This document shows positions 37,661-48,075 of a DNA stretch of 64,000 nucleotides, one piece after another. The stretch's first letter is position 1, and every line of letters starts with the position of its first letter. The DNA is from Pisaster brevispinus (taxonomy: Eukaryota > Echinodermata > Asteroidea > Forcipulatida > Asteriidae), in contig JAMKCF010000023.1 in the NCBI GenBank assembly GCA_023634235.1, positions 3,881,001-3,945,000 of the forward strand, in the 5' to 3' direction. The notes under the pieces are model-generated. The model did not search any database, was not told where the DNA came from, and saw only the letters and a list, made by a program, of their open reading frames with translations. A program made the translations under genes and the position numbers.

Positions 37661-38480
37661 TTGAATAATATGTTGCTGTTGGTTAATGATAATGTTGTTT
37701 TTATGTTGGATGTACATATTATACATTTCACTTTGTGTTAGGCATTTGGATGCATCGTCGACTTGTCAAGTTTAACCACAACATATTTTAGCTCTTTACT
37801 TCGCGCTCAACGCAACCGAGCTCGGTTGAGATGTCCCCTAATTAAACCCCTACATAATCCAACACAATGCAATCGATACATTTCAATAAATTAGAGTGGT
37901 TAATTATCAACCTCACAGTTAGACGACACAAGCCGTGTCTGTTGCTATCCACCCTAGTATGCCTGAACTTAAATGTGTTGACATTGTGAAATTGCTACCA
38001 CTGTTCTGTGAAGTCATATTTACAAAGAGGTGCAGCGAAACACATCAACTTTAGTTACTATTTAATCTTATATATAGGCGTAAATTAAGCTTGTTTATCT
38101 AAGTATTAAAGTAAGCTAAGCTGACCTATTTTTCTTGAGCGTAGTATTTATTCACCTCACATGCGCTGTAATCGATGACTACAGTGATGTAGTCAAGCAG
38201 GATTCCTCCGCTTTACCTTCACCCCTCTTTTTCTGTTCTTTCTTAATTATTAGTAGATTAGAATACCGTTTCAATAACACATTAATCAATATAACACAGC
38301 ACTTATGGGTATTGTAGTTTATTCGAATTTAAAAATCATAAGAACTTTACTGCGTCAAACTACATAGCCAAGATATATAGGGCTTCATATTTGAGTATGC
38401 ATTATTAATAAGTCGAACTCCACTCCCTTTTTCTGTTACGGCGTGTTCGTTGAGGGAAAAGGAGTAAATAATTTATTCAA

Positions 38481-38792
38481 ATGGCTTTATTTAGGGGCGA
38501 GGATATACTGTGCAGATTGCATAGAGAGAATATAATGCCAATTATATTGATGACACAGCGTGCACAGTGCGGGCCTCACGCGGCCGACACGTACAGAGCT
38601 GTGAACTTATGCAAACTACCAAGAAAAGTGTTGATCGAGCCTGACCCAAACGTGCCTGGCAACAGCTACCTCGTGCCCAGGGGTGCTATTAATGCCATGC
38701 ACGAATATCGGGCTACAGCCAACAGAGCACACACAAAAACAGTACACTTGCCTACGTCATCCTTGGCCGCAGACGGCCAATCAGTGACGTAG
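38481..38792 (+). other. Isolated 103-codon open frame, hypothetical
   Basis: ATG at 38481 opens a frame of mixed composition (KLPRKVLIEPDPNVPGNSYL in its middle), ending at TAG 38790-38792. It has no recognised domain and no clear splice sites. Its 3' end overlaps a cluster of CRE- and CCAAT-like motifs, so a regulatory element is at least as likely as a gene. Confidence 0.2.
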
Positions 38793-38826
38793 TTCCAGGG
38801 CTACCGACGGCTGTTTGGTGACGTCA
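38753..38826 (+). promoter_or_regulatory. CRE/CCAAT motif cluster, candidate promoter or enhancer
   Basis: Within 74 bp there are TACGTCAT (38753), GGCCAATCAG (CCAAT core 38777-38781), TGACGTAG (38785) and the perfect palindromic CRE TGACGTCA (38819-38826). CREB/ATF sites next to an NF-Y box are a common promoter arrangement. No transcript start can be seen, and the location would be inside an intron if the Cav2 gene spans the region. Confidence 0.35.
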
Positions 38827-39182
38827 TTAACACCAACACGGGCTATTTTTTGATCGCGATTATTTCCGTCTTGTTCCCAGTGGAGGGATTCCGAAAGAGT
38901 CCTTTGTTTATTTCAAGTTGGCATTTTGATGGAGAGGGTTGTTTTGATAAAAAAAACCACACTATTTACCCAGTAATCCAGGGATAGGTCGATGCTTTAT
39001 TGGCTCGTTGTGGCAGTTTGTAATTTCTTATACACACTTTTGTGTTAATTTCTTTTAAATTAGGAATAATCAATTTCGAATTTCAATTTACAATTTCCAT
39101 AACTAAGCCCTAAGTAAAAGTGTTTCAATCGTCTGTTTTGCACCTTAAGACGAAATGAACGTTGAAAGAAAAATGACGCGTG

Positions 39183-39835
39183 CGACATTCAGCGGACTGT
39201 CCACGATTGTCGTGTGTATCATTGAGCAAGCGTTTCTTATGTTTTGTATTTGTCGTACAGCGAGTGTTGTCCTCAGTTGTTCACGGCTGCCACGCTGTTT
39301 ATTCAGCTAGCATTGTCAACAACTGCCGCCCCGTGTCATTCAACGAGCATTATCTACAACTGACGTGTGTGTCATTCATTGAGCATTGTCATTGATTGTC
39401 GTGTGTTTCATTCAGCGGACACTTTCCATATTGTCTTGCGCGTGTCCTTGAGGAAGCATTGTCCTCTATTGTCGCGTGTCTTATTCAGTCAGCGATGTCC
39501 TCGATTGTCATGTGTCTAATTCAGTCAGCGATATCCTCGATTGTCGTGTGTCTTATTTAGTCAGCATTGTCCTCGATTGTCGTGTGTCTTATTCAGTCAG
39601 CGTTGTCCTCGATTGTCGTGTGTCTTAATTCAGTCAGCGATGTCCTCGATTGTCGTGTGTCTTATTCAGTCAGCGATGTCCTCGATTGTCGTGTGTCTTA
39701 TTCAGTCAGCATTGTCCTCGATTGTCGTGTGTCTTATTTAGTCAGCATTGTCCTCGATTGTCGTGTGTCTTATTCAGTCAGCATTGTCCTCGATTGTCGT
39801 GTGTCTCATTCAATCAGCATTGTCACGATTGTCGC
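39183..39835. repeat. Minisatellite, 36-bp unit, about 18 copies, diverged on the left and homogeneous on the right
   Basis: The unit is GATTGTCGTGTGTCTTATTC followed by AGTCAGCATTGTCCTC. Spacing is exactly 36 bp in the right half (for example 39541 and 39577), while the left half (39183-39450) is degenerate. Since 36 is divisible by three, several plus frames stay open with a 12-residue period. I see no start or splice context that suggests coding. Confidence 0.9.
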
Positions 39836-40813
39836 GAATTCGTGTAGACATAATACACCTTTGGTAAACACATCATTGCATCCACCTGTCATTCTGGAGA
39901 GGTCCTTGTCCTTGGCTCTCTAACCTTCCCGTATTGGCCATTGTCAGCTTAGACTACTTCTCTTCTTCCTCCATCGTTGTTGCTCTTGCATCCTTGTCAT
40001 ACTCGTGTCTTATCGATTCATGAGAAGTTTGCAGTAGCAGACCTTGTACAAGTGTCTCTGAGACCTGCTCTGACACTAATAATATGCATCGTCTACTTAA
40101 ACAAGTGCCCCGATGTATAATTATTTAAGGTTAGTTTGGTTGACGTAAGTTGAATTATATTTTTCAGAAACTCGTAATCATCTACGAAATATACAATTTC
40201 ACATTCTTTACACTCCATACGTAGAGTGTAATCTTCCCACATGAGGTAATTTTTTTTGCTACGCTTTTTAAACCAATATTAAATGATCTTCAATATTTTA
40301 GTTAGCGTTTGTGACTGATTTGTATCATGTAGCGTCCATCTTTGTCTAGCCCCCTGTCCTTGTACCATAGCACTACGAATGCATCCATTCAGGGGACCAG
40401 TCTATACCCCTACCAACCTCGTTCAGTTTCTCTCATGCACACATACATGGTTAAATGCCTGTAGACTAGTATCCAACTCATACTGAAAAAACCCCACAAC
40501 ATCCTCGTGCTTGCCAGGGAACCTGACTATAGTAGTCGGATATTCAAACACGACAAGGTCAAAGTTCAATGTCCTACCCTCAACCGTGCAAATAGTTTTA
40601 TCTGAGATGGTTTTGTCGATTCCAGTCAGCTGAAAGTCACAAGATTTTTAGCTTGGTTTCTGTGCAGTAGTCCTCCTGCGTAGGTTCACTGGGTACAGCC
40701 AGTGGACAATGCAGTCGAGAATGATCAAAAATTGTATTATTACCAAATCGTCCTCGGAGAAATTTTGTTGTAAAATTAAAAATAAAATACAAAAAATAGT
40801 CAATGGCCTGACA

Positions 40814-40892
40814 TTTCGACCCTAGCAGAGTCTTTCTCGAAGGCTAAATGACGGTTATTTAGCCTTCGAGAAAGACTCTGCTAGGATCGAAA
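40814..40892. repeat. 36-bp hairpin (foldback) with a 7-nt loop
   Basis: The arms 40814-40849 and 40857-40892 are reverse complements with a single mismatch (GGGTCGAAA against GGATCGAAA). The core is GCCTTCGAGAAAGACTCTGC. The loop is GACGGTT. It would form a very stable stem in RNA or single-stranded DNA. It looks like a member of a dispersed hairpin repeat rather than a terminator. Confidence 0.85.
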
Positions 40893-41583
40893 CATTAGGA
40901 CATTAACTTTGTTTGTGCATTTATACCATAGGTCCTTTTGGTTGGTATGCTGTACAAGAGCTAATTCCATTTTCTCATGTAATAAGAACAATTTAACTAA
41001 CAAAAAAATAGATGCACATTACCCGATTTCAAGCTTGGTTGGTTCCCATCTGTATAAACTGTAGTATGAATGTTATACGGTCACTTTAAATGTATCACCT
41101 TTCTCAACATAATTACACAACATGTGAACGCCTTTAGCCGTGTGGATTACCTATGATGCAATTATTGCATGAGCATTCGTCGCAGGAGGGCGCCACACAA
41201 TCGTGCTACTTAGCTGCTAGTTTTCAACCTTCACGTTTACCTCTTGATATCCCTTCAGTATCCTAGTTGAAAATAATCTACCTGAACAGAGTTACGATTT
41301 TTTTTTCACATTCTTCAAACAAAAAGAATATTTTGTACTCAGTCTCACAATGGAAAAAATATCATTCAGTTAATTGGTTTCCATTGATTCCTGGCAAACA
41401 AATTTAAACTCAGACCCACTCTTAAAACCTCGATATCCAGAAGGGGTGCATTTCGTAGCCATTTAGAGTCGAGATGAATGTTTGCGGCACGGTGTAACAT
41501 TTTGGAACCTTTTTGAGTTGAGCAATTTTCATGTCGTCTCTCAGACGGAGCTCAAGAGTTTGATGTAACACTCATCTTTACAA

Positions 41584-42002
41584 GAACTCCACTGGTTCCC
41601 GATCAAAATGCGTATCCCGTATAAGTTAAATCGTCTCACTTTTAAAGCTCTTCATGGACCATCTCCTGTCTGTATATTTGATCTTCTGCATCGTCCTATT
41701 CGTCCTCTTGGTTCTGCTGGCCAGTCCCTGCTGACTCATTCTACTTTTCCCACTAAACTAATGGTCAAAGAGCCTTCCACTCCATTGCACCTTCGTTATT
41801 GAACGACTTACCTCTTCAAATTCGCCATGCAGACTCTCTTCTGATTTTCAAGGGACTTTTAAAGACTCATTTGTTTGAATCTTTATTTTTGTAACAAATT
41901 GCTTTACACCTATAAATTTCATGTCATTGTTTTATGAAATTTGCGCATAGAGGTCCATGCATTATGCGCTATATAAACGTCTGGTATTATTATTATTGAT
42001 GA
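41584..42002 (+). mobile_element. 3' end of a non-LTR retrotransposon (CR1/L2-type), frameshifted
   Basis: The plus frame reads ELHWFPIKMRIPYKL, then LTFKALHGPSP and RPLGSAGQSLL, the C-terminal part of a LINE ORF2 downstream of the reverse transcriptase domain. Near 41775 the frame shifts, and the rest continues as SIAPSLLNDLPLQIRHADS and LLKTHLFESLF before a stop. A short 3' UTR with GCGCTATATAAACGTCTGGT ends in a TATTATTATTATTG repeat, the usual L2/CR1 microsatellite tail. This is a 5'-truncated dead copy. Confidence 0.85.
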
Positions 42003-44666
42003 TGACAACATGAGAACCCACTCTCTAGAACACATCCGTTCCAGTGCCCTAAACCCCATCCGTTACAATGCCCTAAACATGCGCATAGTAACTAGATATG
42101 GACTAGTGATTTACAATGAGTCTAGAGGTAGCTCTTGGTCACTGTGTCCTTCCTTGTACTTTGACTCTATGTTTCTCTGTGATTCTGAATCTTTTCTTGA
42201 ATTTGGCTCATCTATCTACAGTACTTGACCCTGCCCGTGCATGATCGTATACTGGTCTAACCTGACAGGTAAATGGACCCTCAAGCGATCGACCCATTTA
42301 TTCATTTATTCAGCCGAGTTCTTTCCTATTTATTTTGAGATGTCCCCCCCCCCATCTTTTTTGTGGGAAGGGTATTCCATTAATTTGGTGGGAGGGGTGT
42401 TGTGCCACAGCAATGTACTCAATTCAAACGAATCTTCAAAATAATGCTCCATATTGAACATGACCTCACTTACAAGTTAATTATTTAAAAAAATAAGTTT
42501 ATTACAGCAAAATGCAAAACTTTAGATACCGGACTTAGTGAAACAAGTCTCAGAATTTCATTTGTTCGTGGAATGAACAAAACTGTGACGTCATATTTCA
42601 GTTTACATAAGAATTAATAACATCGTAGACATTATTATTTGAATACAGCCACACAAATGCATTGCGTCATAATGAGCCTATTAGTTTTTGGTTTTGTTTG
42701 TTTGTTGTTGTTGTTGTGGGTTTGTTTGTTTGTTTGTTTTGTTTTGTTTTTTCTTTGGTTGTTTTTTTGGGGGTGGGTGATTTGTTGACTTATTTTAATG
42801 TGCTGTTCATTTATTTGTCCTTTGGTGAAAGTAAAATAATTTTTGATCTGCCCTTAATTTAGACAAGTTGCTGTGGCTAATGTCAGCAGCGTCTGCTTGT
42901 TCCTTTTGACATGAACTACTTGTCACTTCCTCGCTTTTATTCCCAAACCTTTTACGAAGACAAAATGAGCTTCCCATTTACAGCTATCGTTAAAATAACA
43001 TCATGCCCGTATCGAATAACCGACAGGGAAAAATAAGATATCGAATAACGTGGACTTGTCACCCCTAGCTATAACTCATGTTTCATGTCATGTTGTTATC
43101 CCATGTAATACATCGTTTTATTCGACTCTTTTATTATCATAATAATAATGACATTCGGTTATTCGAAAGGACAAGGCCTGTCTCGTATTTCAGATGGTCA
43201 TATTTTGACATGCGCACTCGTGGGACTGCCGTAATGATTATGTGTCAGTTGAAAGCTTTCACATCTTTGAACTCGCCTCATGGTCTGGTCTGTCCGTCTT
43301 TCAAAGATCCATCAGTTGACTTTTACGGGCTGTTTGCAATGTTTATCCTGCCAAAAACGTAAATGTTGTTTGACCAATTTCATTGCTAGCTCCATCCTCC
43401 AATCTTGACTGTTTTAAGAGGAATATCAATTCCTATACCTTCGGCTCCTCTGAGTTATTTTCATCTTAAATGTTTTCGTCTTGTATTCCCTTACAAAGAG
43501 TGGCTTTTAGCCTTGTATGGGGGCGAGCTTGCATTAAAAACCCTACCCAGAAAAAACAAACAAACTATCACTGATTGATCTAAACACAGAGCGTACGATA
43601 CATAACATAATAACTCTTCTGACGTAATTTATGACGACAGAACAAACAGTTTCAAGTACAAGACGTATTTTGTTTGTCTTGAAGGGAAGGGTTGGAGATG
43701 ACGGACATTTCATTTATATTTCCTTTGTTTTCCCAAAGTAATATAAATATCAAGATTTATCAAACGTTTTTTTTAAAATATGAAATACTGCAAATTTTCC
43801 CGAAATGGAAGCTTGCTTATGTGTGTAATGACAACGGCCATTAGATGTTCTATGATCCTAAATAGCTAAAGCGCACATTGGAGATGATGACCACATAACA
43901 AATTCCATTAAAAACCTTGACAAATATTCATCAACTGTCCGGGCGTAAAAAACAAGAGCTGTTCTCAAATTTACATCCCGTAATTTAATTTGTTTCCACT
44001 ACTTAGAACGTAGCATTACACCTTTCTAATCAGATTCCAACGGCAATGTATACAAAATTAGCTGCATGGAAGTCTTCATAAATCATATTAAAAACTCTCT
44101 TGGCTGGAGATGATTTACTGAATTGCTAAATACCCATCTCCCAGGTCAAAACGGTGCTGTTTTCCCTCTTGGCGGGAACAGAATCAAATCTCTAAGATCA
44201 CATGTAGATGACAGCGAGATAATTCCTGTTGTACATACACAGTACGGGAGGTAGCACCAACTACACGTTACGTGTGAACGGTTTCTTGAAGTGGGGACTG
44301 ACGCGCGCTCTTTTTTTTCTTCTTGAAATTTCTGATGACACTTGGAGACAAACTTTATGAATAATTCATGATTTCATGTATAATTCATGACAAGCAGTAC
44401 CCTCAAGCTCGTGCGGGATCGGAGGAGGTATGTCAGTCGATTATTACATTTAAAATGTATCGCCTGAGATGTTCCCATTTTTAAATTTCTTACAACTGTA
44501 TTTTGTCTTGAATGCTGGTTGACTATTAATAACACCATGTAAGTTGTAAACACCATCATGATGTTATTTTTTAACCTTATTGACATGTAGTTCGTGACAG
44601 AATCAGGTCATCAACTAAAAACGTAGATAATAACTAAGATTGACATTTCATTCTGATTTGAACCTT
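42003..44666. other. Unique non-coding DNA
   Basis: A (GTTT)n/(GTT)n tract lies at 42690-42775. No gene or element recognised. Confidence 0.55.
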
Positions 44667-44837
44667 GAGCCCACATTTCATAAAGCTGGTGAAGCATTTG
44701 CTTAGCAATTTCCTGCTGAGAAAAATATAAGCCTATTTAAGCAGGTTACATGATATTTTGGCTGGTAACCTTATTCTAGTGAGCAAAAAATTGTTTAGCG
44801 CTAAGCTATAATTTTTGTACTCATAAGCTAAAAATGC
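44667..44837. mobile_element. Hairpin MITE C, copy 2
   Basis: Shares GAGCCCACATTTCATAAAGC, TTTGGCTGGTAACCTTATTC and TAGCGCTAAGCTA with copy 1. The right end is eroded. Confidence 0.65.
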
Positions 44838-46699
44838 CGACGACTATTGCATGACTGGGTTTTTACTTTGAAATTGAACACCAAGTCGGTTTAATTCAAC
44901 GGAGGATTTGATGTAAATAATCCACTGTGAGTGCCCGTTAAATCTCCAATCACCTCACCCGTTAATTCGCCGCCTGTGCTTTATTCTAACTGTAATTTCC
45001 CGCGCAAAAAAAAATCAATTTGCCGCGAAATACTGAAGGATTATTAGTGTGTGAACATTATACAAAGGACTGATGAAGTCTAGTCTGCGGTGTCCTTTCT
45101 TCTCTACTTTGCTATCAGTACGTGAAAGTGAAGTAGAGTTTTTAAGTTCTATATTTATTACCATGTTTTCGCAAACAAACTGCCCGCAGTACTTTTTATG
45201 TTCCTATATTTTACCTATCACTTTGTGAAAATTGTGGTGCGACTGAAATAAACACCAAAGTCGGCCGATGAGCGTCCGCCGACTAGCGCGTCGGGGAGAT
45301 ACCCTACTACTATACCCCCCCCCCCCCCCCCCCCCAACCAAAGACCCGGTCAATGGTGTTCATCCGTCGTGTCATGTCAACCAGATAGACCGCAGTTCCA
45401 ATATTCTAATGGCAGTTGTCATGGCAATGTCATTATTTTGCGGACGTCAAACTTGAGCGCAATCGTGATTCGCAGTGTTGGAGGTAGAATATCTAAGCAA
45501 ATTAATGAGACGTGAAAGTGCACCGGTGCCTGTGTCTAAACCAGGGTTGTTTTCTCCTACGAAGATGCTGTTTTGTTAAGCGTAATTTGATGAAATAAAA
45601 ATTCCCATCTGCAAGGACGGTACTTTTTATTTTGTTTGACCTCATAATAATTAGTGGCTGCCTAGAAACGACTGTTGGTTTGGAATTGGCAACACACTCA
45701 CGTGATCCATAAGTATGCCTTGAAATTTTATGATTTTGACGTGGGCCTAAGCCTAACAAAAATTGCCCACGCAGTCAGCGTTCTTGTCTAGACAAAATGA
45801 TGCGCCTTTAACTTGAGGGTACCATTTCCATGGCGTCTTGTCTCATTATTTCATACTCATAGGAGATGATCTTCTAGGCAATAATCTCTGAGATGCTTTC
45901 GATTTCAGATTCATCTTCTTCGTACCTCGTTGTTGGTCATTCCTCTATCGCTGGGTTGTAACTTAACCTTTTCTACCTTGCCCCACTTGCTGTGGCTGAA
46001 TGTAGAATATACTTGTTCATTTATTATGCGATTATTTGATCTCCTGCTTGCTTTGAGAGTAGAACAAACACATTCGTTTGTCACTAAAATTAACATCGCC
46101 ATCCTTTTCTGGTCACCACTAATTGACGAACAATTAAGCTTTAATTTTTAAAGGAAGTATGTGTTTCATTGAGTTGATTTCATTCATAAAGATCAACATA
46201 TTGCATACAAGATAACCAGTCGGTTGTTATTTACTGCAATTTGATATTCGTGAATAATAAACAGGGAAACACCGTGCTTATAACTCGGTACATCGAGCAG
46301 CAATGTGCGCAGTGGACTTGAACAAATCTAACAAGATTGATTGTTTTCGCCCCTTAAAACATAGAACGTGTTTGAACGCATGAGGGCGTACTTTGGGTTT
46401 TACTGCGGATGTGTGTTCCACACTCGGATCGTACATGGTTTTGTGATAATAAAGTTTGTATTATTTAAAACACATAGTTGATTTACGATCCATATGTAAT
46501 GGTCAATTAAAAACTGTCTAAACGCTTTTGTAAATTTAAAGTAATCACTAATTTATATCCGTTTGCTTCAACAGCAAACAGCCTTTTGTCATATGACAGA
46601 ACTGCAAACAATTAAAAAAATATATATATTAAGCCGAATAATAATGCAATCAAACTTGAGCCGCAATTATTCACTCTGTAATAAGCAAGCTTATCTCGA
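44838..46699. other. Unique non-coding DNA
   Basis: Apart from the poly-C tract, nothing recognised. The frames at 45502-45759 and 45930-46151 have no domain. Confidence 0.5.
45315..45335 (+). repeat. Poly-C tract, 21 bp
   Basis: Uninterrupted C run. The complementary G run is a potential slippage site and assembly-error site. A 13-bp C run is also present at 35051-35063. Confidence 0.95.
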
Positions 46700-46955
46700 C
46701 CCCACCATTACCAATCCACTTGACCTCGCTCGCTCCCCAACATCTTCCATCACCCCACATTATCCTTTTCCCCGCGGCTCCTTAACTGTGAACCTCTCAT
46801 TCTCCCACTCTCAACCCCTGGACCTTGGACCGTCTCTAGCTCAGCTTAGGACCCCCACTTATCAGCGGGCGACGCTCGCTTGATTACCCCGGCCCGTCAC
46901 CTTATACCGTCCCGTTATCACTCACTCGATACTCTGGGGACCCATCTCGACGATC

Positions 46956-46981
46956 ATGGACTTGAAGAAGAACGTCTTGGC
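46956..46981 (+). CDS. Possible very short first coding exon (MDLKKNVLA...)
   Basis: The stretch from about 46700 to 46985 is GC- and pyrimidine-rich compared with its flanks and could be a 5' leader. It ends in ATG GAC TTG AAG AAG AAC GTC TTG GC followed by the donor GTGAGC at 46982. That is 26 coding bases, phase 2, again compatible with the acceptor at 62668. Eight codons carry almost no statistical weight, so this rests only on donor quality, phase and local composition. Chance is a real alternative. Confidence 0.2.
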
Positions 46982-47982
46982 GTGAGCATTAATACAAGGT
47001 GAACCCTCGCACCTCGCTGGAACCTGTCATTGCCATCATGTTATAAAAGGAAAAGAGATATAACAACGTTATTTGTTTTACCCTTTTCGACTGTTTTCAA
47101 ACGCTGCTCGCTTACTTGCGAAGGGTAAAATGGTTATGTTGATACTTTTGACAGTTAATTTCCTGGATAATTTAATCAGGTATACCTTTATCATCAATGT
47201 TGAAACCGCATGTGACCGAATTATTTTTTTTACACAATAAAATCGTGTTATAAAAAACTTAAATATTATATTATAAACAACTTATTTTTGTACCAACGCA
47301 AAAGTTATGCGGCTCCATAGTCAAACTCAAACAGCGCCCTCAATTAAAAATCTGCAGTACGAAGATGTTTTTAAAATTTAATAATAAAAAAGTAACACAC
47401 ACATTTAACTTAGGAAAATATAATTGTAACAATATTATGTTCTTTTGATCAGGATAAATTATGGCACGTCAATGATTTGCTTTTTGTGAAACAAGTTTCG
47501 AGTTCCCAAATTTGAAAGAAATTTACCCTTATTGCACTACAACAACTAGTCAAACATGCATCACTTGTAAGTTTTCAAGCACCATTTATATTTAGAGATA
47601 TTTTAATCTTCCTGAGTAACCAATGTCAGCGTTAGAATAGTCACTACACACTTCCAGTTCAATTGGAATGGAATGAAAGCTATTTCGCCGAAGGCTGTTT
47701 AGCATAAAAGTACCACGTGACGGGCCAGGCGATGCAACCGTGGAGTGTTATGTAACACTCATTAACACGGTCAATTTATGCATTGGTAATTAACTGGGAG
47801 CCTAATTGTGTAGATTTGATCATTAAGTGTGAATGAGATCATAACATACAGATGAGATTTTGTCATGTATGTGGATGGTACATACTAAGTGTCATGTATC
47901 TGATTGAGAAAACAGACGCAAAGGACGGAAACAAAACATTAATGTTTTAAAATGTTTACCCTTGTATCGATCTGTGATTCGC

Positions 47983-48075
47983 ACTGTATACTCAGTGCTT
48001 TCGGATTCACGTAAGGGAAAAGCCACAGGCTGCTCGAGTTGAATTCAAACCCAGGACCCTGCATTCCATGGCAGA
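47983..48075 (-). mobile_element. tRNA-derived SINE, family 1, copy 3
   Basis: CACTGTATACTCAGTGCTTT, GCCACAGGCTGCTCGAGT and ATTCAAACCCAGGACCCTGC correspond to copy 1 with more divergence. Confidence 0.5.

Noticed and set aside
39541..39923. Plus-strand Cys-rich repeat protein or CRISPR-like array
   Set aside because: The 36-bp units are directly adjacent with no spacers, the context is animal DNA, and every frame is open because the period is a multiple of three.
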